43,795 nucleotides of DNA. Origin: a virus. The notes below the pieces were generated by a model. That model had not been told where the DNA came from and did not search any database. It saw only the letters and a program-made list of their open reading frames with translations. Each line of letters opens with the position of its first letter. Position 1 is the stretch's first letter. Of this stretch, positions 12,594 through 18,897 are shown in pieces. The DNA is taken from the IMG/VR virus record IMGVR_UViG_3300047678_000242, positions 1 through 43,795 of that record, one strand, 5' to 3'. The translations under genes and the position numbers were made by a program.

Positions 12594-12773
12594 ATGAAAA
12601 CCGCTGACGCTATCGCCGCCTTCGGATCGATCGCCCTGCTGGCTGAGGCTTTGCGCATTTCGAAGCAGGCCGTCTACAAGTGGGGCGACGACGTGCCGGA
12701 ACTGCGCGCCTATCAAATTCGTGCCTTGATCACCGAACGCGCGAAGGGTGTCGCGCACGATCTCGCCGCATGA
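12594..12773 (+). CDS. cro: Cro-like repressor
   Basis: 59 aa. KTADAIAAFGSIALLAEALR, then ISKQAVYKWGDDVPELRAYQ is the characteristic Cro/YdaS-type pattern (A-I-x-x-F-G ... A-V-x-x-W-G-x-x-V-P-E-L-R-A-x-Q). It is the first rightward early gene, divergent from the CI-like gene. It would bind the same operators and favour lytic growth. The ribosome site is poor, and the mRNA may be nearly leaderless, as the promoter's expected start is at or just before the ATG. Confidence 0.85.
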   Translation: MKTADAIAAFGSIALLAEALRISKQAVYKWGDDVPELRAYQIRALITERAKGVAHDLAA

Positions 12774-12835
12774 CCCTGTTTGTCTCCTCGCCGCGAACCG
12801 CACCGACCTCCTCCCGGTGCGGAAAGGCGGGCTTG

Positions 12836-12874
12836 CCGGCCGGGCCTGCACGGGTCCGGCCGGTTCTTTCTTTT
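12836..12874 (+). terminator. Terminator-like hairpin after cro (tR1-like)
   Basis: An 11-bp stem (CCGGCCGGGCC / GGTCCGGCCGG with one G-T pair) and a 6-nt loop are followed by TTCTTTCTTTT. A second 8-bp hairpin (12798-12805 / 12815-12822) lies just before. The place after cro is where lambda has tR1; an antitermination step is possible. Confidence 0.6.
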
Positions 12875-12885
12875 GGGGTGTGAAC

Positions 12886-13122
12886 GTGTCGCTCGAACGC
12901 AAAGACATCCGCGCAAAGCTTTGTCCGGATAAGCATGCCGAACTACAGATCATCGCGGAGTGCGATGGGCGGGACATGGGTGAAATCGTCGAAGAGGTCA
13001 TCTGTGCATGGATCAAGCAGCGGGTCGATGCAGCCACTCTATTGACGGACCGCCTGGCGCGCTTGGGAAAACCCGGGAATAACCGGGAATTTCCGGGAAA
13101 AACCGGGAACGGTCGGGACTGA
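12886..13122 (+). CDS. Small early protein, ribbon-helix-helix-like
   Basis: 78 aa from GTG 12886 (GGGGTG 5 nt upstream; GTG 12880 is an alternative). The core KDIRAKLCPDKHAELQIIAE ... GEIVEEVICAWIKQRV has the strand-helix-helix layout of MetJ/Arc-type DNA-binding proteins. The C-terminal tail (KPGNNREFPGKTGNGRD) is encoded by six near-identical decamers and may owe its composition to them. Function unknown. Confidence 0.55.
   Translation: MSLERKDIRAKLCPDKHAELQIIAECDGRDMGEIVEEVICAWIKQRVDAATLLTDRLARLGKPGNNREFPGKTGNGRD
13061..13120 (+). repeat. Six tandem 10-bp repeats (consensus NNCCGGGAAN)
   Basis: Decamers at 13061, 13071, 13081, 13091, 13101 and 13111 share the core ccGGGAa in strict 10-bp register (the first and last are degenerate). 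This puts them on one face of the helix, as expected of protein-binding iterons. They lie 0.4 kb before the primase/helicase gene. Confidence 0.6.
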
Positions 13123-13135
13123 GGGGAAAAGTCAG

Positions 13136-13288
13136 ATGCAATCCCTCGCCAGATCCTCTGTTGCGTCGCCACACCACACCCGGCACAGCCCTCCCGGGCC
13201 GCAGTGTGGCGGCGATCGGCACGTCTGTTCTGTGCGCCTGCGTCCTCAGTGCGGCGCCGCACCTGCTATGTCCGGTGGTGAGGCATGA
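13136..13288 (+). CDS. Possible 50-aa early protein
   Basis: ATG with GAGGGG 10 nt upstream; it ends in an ATGA overlap with the next gene. Cys/His/Pro-rich (SPHHTRHSPPGPQCGGDRHV), unlike a folded domain. Supported by spacing and coupling only; it fills an otherwise empty 160-nt gap. Confidence 0.4.
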   Translation: MQSLARSSVASPHHTRHSPPGPQCGGDRHVCSVRLRPQCGAAPAMSGGEA

Positions 13289-13524
13289 GCCCGCAAGAAG
13301 AAGAAACCCTCACCCTGGCTGCCATCACCAAGCTGGGTGAGCCCACCGCGCACGAGATCGCCCAGGAGGTCGGCTGCGAAACGCTGCGGCACACGCTGGG
13401 CCGGTTGATGGATGCCGGCCGGATCGAGCGCTTTCGTGAGCGGTCGCGGTCGACGCCGGAGGCCTGGGTCTGGTGTTTCCGGCTGAAGGTGCGCCGGCAG
13501 TTGGCGGAATCGAAGGCCGCCTGA
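13285..13524 (+). CDS. Small winged-helix-like protein
   Basis: 79 aa. ETLTLAAITKLGEPTAHEIA, then QEVGCETLRHTLGRLMDAGR has the helix-turn-helix plus wing pattern of MarR/ArsR-like folds (helix, P-T-A-x-E-I-A, recognition helix, then RIER wing). It is placed directly before the primase/helicase (3-nt gap), so it may be a replication or regulatory accessory factor. No known family assigned. Confidence 0.6.
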   Translation: MSPQEEETLTLAAITKLGEPTAHEIAQEVGCETLRHTLGRLMDAGRIERFRERSRSTPEAWVWCFRLKVRRQLAESKAA

Positions 13525-13527
13525 CGC

Positions 13528-15942
13528 ATGACTACTCTGCACGATGCCACCGAGCAAATGCTCGGCTGGGGCATGCCGCCCTTTCCGAACGGGCACCCGC
13601 GTCTGTCGAATCGTTTCGAGCGCTACGGGCCGAAGAAGCGCGCGTTTTACAAGCTGTCCGAAATCCGCTCGAAGGGCGGCACGTTCGTGGTGGTGGGCGT
13701 GTTTGGCGACTGGGGCCGGATCGATACGCAGAAGATCGAGGTCGACTGGAAAGGCATCGCGGCCGAAGAGCGCGCCGAGATCGAGGCCAACTGGAAGGCC
13801 GCGCAGGCCCGCGAGGAAGCAAAGCGGGTTGAACGTGCGGAGCTGGCCGCCAACCGGGCCAAGCTGCAATGGAAAGCGGCAGCGCAGGTAGGCGAGTCGC
13901 CCTACCTCACCCGCAAGGGCGTGCCGCTGCCGGCCGGCACGGGCATTCGCAATCTCAAGGTGTTCACCGATGGCACGCTGCTGGTGCCGGCGCTCACGCA
14001 CCCGGGTGGCCTCAAGGAAAAGCCGCGCCTGGTGGGCGTGCAGAAGATTGCGGCCGATGGGTCCAAGCGCTTCAACAAGGGCATGGAAAAGGCCGGAGCG
14101 TTCTGCCGGCTCGGACCAGGGCCGAAGGGCAAGGGGCCGATCCTGGTGGCAGAGGGCGTCGCCACGGCGCTTTCGATCGGCCTGGCGCTGGAGTGGGCGT
14201 ATCCGGTGGTGGTGGCGTTCGATGCGTACAACCTGGAGCACGTGGCGCGTGCGCTGCGCTCGTTGTACCCGGAGCATCCGCTGCTGTTTTGTGCGGATGA
14301 CGACTACCTCACCGAGGGCAACCCGGGCGTGAGCCGGGCCAAGCGTGCGCGGGATCTCGCGATGCCGGCCGCGGTGGTGATGCCTCTCTTCAAGTTGCGT
14401 GCGGCAGCCGGTGATGACGCGCCAAAGTGGACCGACTTCAACGATCTGCACCAGGCGGAAGGCCTCGAGGCCGTGGCCACGCAGATCGGCGATGCGTTGC
14501 GCTTCATGGTCAAGGCGTCGGCAGAAGCTTCCACCCCGGATGCCGCTGGCGCCGGCGGTGGGTCTGCGGATGGCGGTGGCGGCAGTGGCGGTGATGAGGG
14601 CCCGCCCAAGTGGTACAAGGGCATGCTCACCAGTGACAACGGCTACAAGGCCAACTGGCAGAACGTGGCCTATGCCATGCAGCACAATCCACTGCTCAAG
14701 GGCCTGGTGGGCGTGGATGAATTCCAGACTTGCCTGGTGGCGCTAAGGCCGCCGCCTTGGGCCGTCAATGGCCTGGCCAATCCCAAGCTCTACCCGCGAG
14801 AGTGGACGGATGCGGATGATGCCGAGCTGGGCATGTGGATGTCGTTCTCCCAGTATCCGCGCCTGGTGCTGTCCGGTGTCGACGGGTACCGCGCCGGCAT
14901 CAACGCCGCGGCGTTGAAGTGCAAGACGCACCCGTTACGGCAGTGGCTCAAGGGGTTGAGATGGGATGGCGAAAACCGGCTCGATGGCTGGATCGTCAAC
15001 GTCTGTTCGCCCAAGATGGAATTCGCCACCAGCCCGGAATACATCCGCCTGGTGAGTCGCTGGTTTTTGATCGGCGCGGTGATACGCATCCTGCGGCCGG
15101 GCTGCAAGCTCGATCACGCGCCGATCTTCGAGGGCGCGCAAGGGCAGGGCAAGTCGACGCTGCTCTCTGTGCTGGGCGGCGACTACTTCGCCGACACGCC
15201 CTTCGTGATGGGCGAGACCAACGCCTACCTGGCGTTGAAGGGTAAGTGGATCTACGAGATCGCCGAACTGGATAGCTTCAACCGCTCGGAGCAGACGCGG
15301 GCCAAGGCGTTCATGTCGTCCTCCAAAGACACGTACCGGGCGCCCTATGAGCGGCGCACCGCCGATCACCTGCGCCAGTGCGTGTTTGCTGGTACGACCA
15401 ACGCGCACGAGTATTTCAAGGACGCCACGGGCAACCGGCGTTACTGGCCGGTGCGGGTCGGTGGTATCGACCTCGATGCCCTGCGCGAGATCCGCGAGCA
15501 GCTGCTGGCCGAAGCCGTGCACTTCGCTGAAGCCGGTGAGCGCTACTGGCCCACTGGTGATGAGCAGCGCGAGATTTTCAGCCCGGAGCAGGAATCGCGC
15601 GAGATCGCCGATTCGCGCAAGCATGTGCTGGCCCTCTGGCTCGATGGGCTGGATCGGCATGGCAACACGCTCATGGGCGTGGATCGGCGCGATCGCGTCA
15701 CCGTAGCCGATGTGCTCTTCGACCACTGGAAGGTCGAGTACGCCAAGGTGGACAACGCGAAGGGCATGGAGACCAAGGCGGGGCAGTTGCTCAACGAGCT
15801 GGGATGGCGGCAGGAACGCGAGACCGGCGGCCGGCGGATTCGCTACTACATGCGGCCTGAGCCTGAAAAAGCCCAGGAAACAGGCGATGCGCCAGCGAAT
15901 GCTGGGGGCGATCAACAGGAGACGGGTTATGCACCGTTTTAG
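13528..15942 (+). CDS. Toprim-VapE replication protein (primase/helicase)
   Basis: 804 aa. The N-terminal ~300 residues carry a Toprim-type region: PILVAEGVATALSIGLAL (~205-222) with the Glu, and FCADDDY (~253-259) with the Asp cluster. After a Gly/Ser-rich linker (~338-358), the C-terminal half is the virulence-associated-E family, a superfamily-III-like ATPase with Walker A GAQGQGKSTLL (~535-545), IYEIAELDSFNR as Walker B region and TTNAHEYFKDATGNRRYWPV. It likely primes and unwinds phage DNA. It is the main replication gene, flanked by two repeat clusters. Confidence 0.88.
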   Translation: MTTLHDATEQMLGWGMPPFPNGHPRLSNRFERYGPKKRAFYKLSEIRSKGGTFVVVGVFGDWGRIDTQKIEVDWKGIAAEERAEIEANWKAAQAREEAKRVERAELAANRAKLQWKAAAQVGESPYLTRKGVPLPAGTGIRNLKVFTDGTLLVPALTHPGGLKEKPRLVGVQKIAADGSKRFNKGMEKAGAFCRLGPGPKGKGPILVAEGVATALSIGLALEWAYPVVVAFDAYNLEHVARALRSLYPEHPLLFCADDDYLTEGNPGVSRAKRARDLAMPAAVVMPLFKLRAAAGDDAPKWTDFNDLHQAEGLEAVATQIGDALRFMVKASAEASTPDAAGAGGGSADGGGGSGGDEGPPKWYKGMLTSDNGYKANWQNVAYAMQHNPLLKGLVGVDEFQTCLVALRPPPWAVNGLANPKLYPREWTDADDAELGMWMSFSQYPRLVLSGVDGYRAGINAAALKCKTHPLRQWLKGLRWDGENRLDGWIVNVCSPKMEFATSPEYIRLVSRWFLIGAVIRILRPGCKLDHAPIFEGAQGQGKSTLLSVLGGDYFADTPFVMGETNAYLALKGKWIYEIAELDSFNRSEQTRAKAFMSSSKDTYRAPYERRTADHLRQCVFAGTTNAHEYFKDATGNRRYWPVRVGGIDLDALREIREQLLAEAVHFAEAGERYWPTGDEQREIFSPEQESREIADSRKHVLALWLDGLDRHGNTLMGVDRRDRVTVADVLFDHWKVEYAKVDNAKGMETKAGQLLNELGWRQERETGGRRIRYYMRPEPEKAQETGDAPANAGGDQQETGYAPF

Positions 15943-16156
15943 CGTGGGAGACCGGGCGCGGATCGTCTGGGACCTGAACATCGAGGAGCGGCTTTGCACA
16001 GTGCTGAAGGTGGACCGCCTGGGTGTCGACGTCGAAGTGATCGGCGCTCCAGTGGGTGGTGTGAAGCCGCTGCAGCGATTCACGCAGCGCAAGGATGGCC
16101 GCCTGATCGCCGCCGGCTGGCATTGGGCCTGTGGGTTGCCGGAGTTAAAGCCATGA
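15929..16156 (+). CDS. Hypothetical protein, SH3-like
   Basis: 75 aa, overlapping the primase/helicase end by 14 nt, with AGGAGA upstream. FSVGDRARIVWDLNIEERLC, then TVLKVDRLGVDVEVIG suggests a small beta barrel. Function unknown; probably co-translated with the replication protein. Confidence 0.6.
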   Translation: MHRFSVGDRARIVWDLNIEERLCTVLKVDRLGVDVEVIGAPVGGVKPLQRFTQRKDGRLIAAGWHWACGLPELKP

Positions 16157-16308
16157 GGGCCGGCCGACCTTTTGAGGTTGGACGGCATTCCCGGGCAGGT
16201 TGGACGGCGGAAAGCGTTGCGGGACAACGCTCGTCCAACCTGCCCGACCTCGCCCGACTCAAAACGCCGGGGCATCGTAGGGCAATGCGTGCAGGCGCGT
16301 ATGCGTAG
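16153..16308 (+). CDS. Possible 51-aa protein over the stem-loop region
   Basis: The ATG overlaps the upstream stop (ATGA). The sequence is Arg/Gly-rich and contains the large inverted repeat, so the frame may be open only by base composition. Weakly supported. Confidence 0.35.
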   Translation: MRAGRPFEVGRHSRAGWTAESVAGQRSSNLPDLARLKTPGHRRAMRAGAYA

Positions 16309-16394
16309 TGCGTGCACGTGAGGACGGGCGCCCGCCTGCATCGCGCGCGCGCTCATGGAGAAAAAAGGTCGGGATAGGTTGGGAGGTTGGACGG
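16174..16394. repeat. AGGTTGGACG repeats around a large stem-loop; candidate origin
   Basis: AGGTTGGACG occurs at 16175-16184, 16197-16206, inverted at 16232-16241 and at 16384-16393. Copies two and three form the base of a hairpin: a 14-bp perfect stem (16193-16206 / 16232-16245), a 6-nt bulge, then a 7-bp stem (16213-16219 / 16225-16231) with a 5-nt loop. Repeats plus a strong cruciform after the replication gene resemble a phage origin. Confidence 0.55.
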
Positions 16395-16589
16395 ATGAAA
16401 TTGTCGAGAGAGCAAAAGCACCAGGTCAACCGGGCAGTGCACGGTTTGACAGAGGAAATCCGGGCGCACATGACCGATGAAGCCCGCCAAGCGCTCGAGC
16501 GCGGCACGTTCAATGCCGATTGGCGGCCGGCCTGGTGGCCGATCGCTGCAGACGTTTCCACAGACAACGCGGGGCTCGCCGATGGCTAA
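16395..16589 (+). CDS. Hypothetical small protein
   Basis: 64 aa with GGGAGG 9 nt before ATG. KLSREQKHQVNRAVHGLTEE, then IRAHMTDEARQALERG is helical and charged. Family unknown. It contains a copy of the dispersed palindrome near its end. Confidence 0.55.
   Translation: MKLSREQKHQVNRAVHGLTEEIRAHMTDEARQALERGTFNADWRPAWWPIAADVSTDNAGLADG
16547..16560. promoter_or_regulatory. Dispersed palindrome copy 2 (TGCAGACGTTTCCA)
   Basis: Same 14-bp motif with two imperfect positions, inside a small early gene. Confidence 0.45.
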
Positions 16590-16836
16590 GCCCGGCAGTC
16601 TGCGTGAGGTGATGCCCTGGACGGCATCGATCATCGATGAGTGGCGCGAGGCGTTCGGTATCGAGGCCGTCAACCAGATCATCGCCGCCGGTACCGCCGG
16701 CAAACCCGGCTTCCATGCCACTGAGAACGGCGTCGAGATCGGCACGCCGATGCAGTGGGACGCCGATCGCGCCGTGAAAGTGGGCGACATGGTGCTCGGC
16801 CAACCGAATGTGAAACAACCTCGAAAGGGTGGATGA
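16582..16836 (+). CDS. Hypothetical protein
   Basis: 84 aa, overlapping the previous gene by 8 nt and the next start in an ATGATG/TGA junction. LREVMPWTASIIDEWREAFG, then IEAVNQIIAAGTAGKPGFHA is a helix followed by a Gly-rich loop; the end is beta-like (VKVGDMVLGQP). Not recognised; it lies in the late part of the rightward early operon. Confidence 0.55.
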   Translation: MAKPGSLREVMPWTASIIDEWREAFGIEAVNQIIAAGTAGKPGFHATENGVEIGTPMQWDADRAVKVGDMVLGQPNVKQPRKGG

Positions 16837-17408
16837 TGGCAAAACGAATGTGGCTTCCAGCAACCCTCGACCAGGCGACCCATCAGCGCCTCGAGAACTG
16901 GGGCGATGTTTTTGGCGCACGATCGCCTGGCAGGATCAGCAAGGTCCGTAATGCCGATGGCGTCATGGAACGGGTCGAACGGCACTCGCTGACCTCGGGA
17001 GGCATCGAGACGCAATATCGCGCACCAGGTGAACAGGTGATGCGTGTGGTCAATCCGTGGGCAGCGGATGTGGATGCGGAAGATGCCGGCCTGGTGAACC
17101 GCGTGATCATGCACCCGGAGTTTCCTGCCTGGCACCGGCGCTTCCTGGTGGGTCACTACCGTGATGGCGCCAAGCCGGAAAAGCTGCATCGCGAACTGGG
17201 CATCCGCTGGCGTGAATACCTGCGTTACCAGTCTGCAGCCGTCCTGGTCGCGAAAAATCGCTTGACAGCCCTTGAAGCCCGGCTTTATGCTCCGCTCCAC
17301 AATTTGCCATCCGCCAGCAGTCGTGGTGTGCCAGAGGTCCGAAGTTCGGAGGCCTCGGCACCTCCGAAGCAAGCGACCGATGTCAAAAAAGCAGCCCTCG
17401 CAGCGTGA
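16836..17408 (+). CDS. Late-regulator candidate (Q-like by position)
   Basis: 190 aa (one Met longer if it starts at 16833). The centre (RVVNPWAADVDAEDAGLVNR, then VIMHPEFPAWHRRFLVGHYR) looks like phage proteins that stand last in the early operon. The stretch KLHRELGIRWREYLRYQSAA resembles the sigma-factor-like helix-turn-helix seen in some Q-type antiterminators. A promoter lies inside its 3' end and a terminator right after it, as with lambda Q, pR' and tR'. The role is inferred from this layout; sequence evidence alone is weak. Confidence 0.5.
   Translation: MAKRMWLPATLDQATHQRLENWGDVFGARSPGRISKVRNADGVMERVERHSLTSGGIETQYRAPGEQVMRVVNPWAADVDAEDAGLVNRVIMHPEFPAWHRRFLVGHYRDGAKPEKLHRELGIRWREYLRYQSAAVLVAKNRLTALEARLYAPLHNLPSASSRGVPEVRSSEASAPPKQATDVKKAALAA
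17262..17291 (+). promoter_or_regulatory. Candidate late promoter (pR'-like)
   Basis: TTGACA (17262-17267), 18 nt, TATGCT (17286-17291), inside the 3' end of the preceding gene. It is followed by an 8-bp hairpin (17345-17352 / 17361-17368) and a terminator at 17393-17430. Confidence 0.6.
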
Positions 17409-17430
17409 GCTCCGGGGGCTTTTTGTTTTT
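17393..17430 (+). terminator. Terminator before the late genes (tR'-like)
   Basis: AGCCC ... GGGCT stem enclosing a GC-rich loop, followed by TTTTGTTTTT. It ends the rightward early operon, and late transcription would need to pass it. Confidence 0.65.
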
Positions 17431-17438
17431 CGGTCAAG

Positions 17439-17513
17439 CGCGGGGTAGCCAAGCGGAAAGGCGCCGGCCTCATAAGCCGGCCATCGTGGGTTCGATTCCC
17501 ACCCCCGCAACCA
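17439..17513 (+). tRNA. Phage tRNA-Met (CAT), initiator-like acceptor stem
   Basis: A 75-nt cloverleaf with anticodon CAT (17471-17473), T-arm GTGGGTTCGATTCCCAC and encoded CCA. The acceptor is CGCGGGG / CCCCGCA followed by ACCA, so the first pair is a C1-A72 mismatch, the hallmark of initiator tRNA-fMet. However, the anticodon stem is CCGGC/GCCGG, not ending in three G-C pairs, and the D-stem has C11-G24, both elongator-like. It stands between the early terminator and the late genes. Confidence 0.9.
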
Positions 17514-17548
17514 AAAGATGTGTCCGCATATCCCCTGAGCCCGCGACG

Positions 17549-17580
17549 GACCGGTGCGCAAGAATGCCTGCGCACCGGTC
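17549..17580. other. Strong 12-bp inverted repeat
   Basis: GACCGGTGCGCA (17549-17560) and TGCGCACCGGTC (17569-17580) with an 8-nt loop, between the tRNA and the first late gene. No T-tract follows, so it may be an RNA-processing or transcription-pausing structure. Confidence 0.55.
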
Positions 17581-17606
17581 GCGGCGGGCGAAGGTCTGAG
17601 ATCGCC

Positions 17607-18185
17607 ATGCCCGCCATCACCGTCCGTGACAACATGCGCGACGTGCTGGCCGGCATGCGCTCAATGACGCAGGATGTGACGCAACGCGCTACCGTCCTGG
17701 CGCTGAATCGATCCATCGATCGCGCATACACCGAAGCTGCAAGAGAAGCACGGGGTGTCGGGTACAACGTCCGCATAGGTGACATCAAGGCCCTGTTACG
17801 GCGGAACAGGGCAAGCGCGGCCAGCCAGATCGCCACCCTGACAGCAAGCGGCAAGCCAATACCGCTGATCAAATACGGCGCCCGGCAGACCAGCCGCGGT
17901 GTCACAGTGCAGGTGCTCAATGGCCGAAAGCTGATCCCTGGTGCGTTCATCGCCACCATGCCATCGGGCCATACCGGCGTGTATGTACGAGATCCGCATG
18001 CCAAGCACAAGAAGGTCAAGCGGGCCGGGCACACGAGCTGGCATGCATTGCCCATCCGTGAGTTGTTCGGGCCATCGGTGCCTGACATGTTCGTGAACTA
18101 CCAGGTGTCGCAGTCCATCATGGATCTGATCGATGCCGAGTTCACCAAACGTTTTGAGCATGAGCTGACCAGGCTCAGCAAGTAG
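17607..18185 (+). CDS. Phage tail protein, GpZ (minor tail Z) family-like
   Basis: 192 aa. The start pattern (VRDNMRDVLAGMRSMTQDVT, then a QRATVLALNRSIDRAYTEA stretch) and the region GYNVRIGDIKALLRRNRASA match the prophage minor tail protein Z family, thought to act in tail completion. Unusually, it is placed ahead of the terminase rather than beside the head-tail joining genes. The start follows the strong stem-loop. Family fairly certain. Confidence 0.75.
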   Translation: MPAITVRDNMRDVLAGMRSMTQDVTQRATVLALNRSIDRAYTEAAREARGVGYNVRIGDIKALLRRNRASAASQIATLTASGKPIPLIKYGARQTSRGVTVQVLNGRKLIPGAFIATMPSGHTGVYVRDPHAKHKKVKRAGHTSWHALPIRELFGPSVPDMFVNYQVSQSIMDLIDAEFTKRFEHELTRLSK

Positions 18186-18194
18186 CCGGCTCAT

Positions 18195-18208
18195 TGCAGA
18201 CGTATGCA
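18195..18208. promoter_or_regulatory. Dispersed palindrome copy 3 (TGCAGACGTATGCA)
   Basis: 14-bp motif in the 142-bp noncoding gap between the GpZ-like gene and the small terminase gene. Nothing else was recognised in that gap; a cos or packaging site is possible there but not demonstrable. Confidence 0.6.
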
Positions 18209-18327
18209 CCGCCAAACTTTTCGGGTCCTTCCCAGCACGCCACGCCGCGCAATCGAAGACCCCGGTTTTCGCGCAGATGTTGATGGTGCCGTGGGGTGTG
18301 TAAGTCGGGCAGGGTGAGGACGGTCAA

Positions 18328-18897
18328 GTGCGCATCAAGGGTCAGGAAAACATCGCCGCGGTGTTCGGTGTTGCGCCGAAGACGATCGTCGAGTGGCAGG
18401 AGCAGGGCTTCCCGATCGCGTTCCAGGGTCAGCGCGGCATCGCCAGTGAGTACGAGTCCGAGGCCTGCATCGAGTGGCTGGTGAAGCGCGAGGTGGGCAA
18501 GGTGCAGGGCGCCGAGTCACCGAAAGATCGCCTTGACCGGCTGCGCGGCGACGAAGCCGCCATGCGGATCGCCGAGAAGAACGGCCAGCTGGTACCGGTG
18601 GAGACCATCGAGCCGGCCTGGACCGAGATGGTGTTATCCGCCCGAAACTTTCTGCGCGCTGCGCACGATCGCCTGGCCCACCTGCTGGAGGCGACGCCAG
18701 GCGTAGACGCCAAACGCGACCTGCTCGCAGAGACTTTCGATGAGTTCCTCGGCAAACTTGCCAAGCACGAGCCCGGCGACGACGCCGACAGCGGCGCCCG
18801 ATCCGCTGATCGCGATGATGCGCCGGGTGCGCGCGCGCTTCGCACCGCCGCCGAAGATGACGGTGGACCAGTGGGCGGAGAAGTATCGCCGGCTTAG
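18328..18897 (+). CDS. Terminase small subunit (Nu1-like)
   Basis: 189 aa from GTG 18328 (GTGAGGA upstream). The N-terminal winged helix (QENIAAVFGVAPKTIVEWQE, then QGFPIAFQG) is that of Nu1-type small subunits that bind the packaging site. A helical dimerisation region follows (RDLLAETFDEFLGKLAK), and the C-terminus is charged and overlaps the large-subunit gene. Together with the GpA-type large subunit it would cut and package DNA, probably with cohesive ends. Confidence 0.85.
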   Translation: MRIKGQENIAAVFGVAPKTIVEWQEQGFPIAFQGQRGIASEYESEACIEWLVKREVGKVQGAESPKDRLDRLRGDEAAMRIAEKNGQLVPVETIEPAWTEMVLSARNFLRAAHDRLAHLLEATPGVDAKRDLLAETFDEFLGKLAKHEPGDDADSGARSADRDDAPGARALRTAAEDDGGPVGGEVSPA

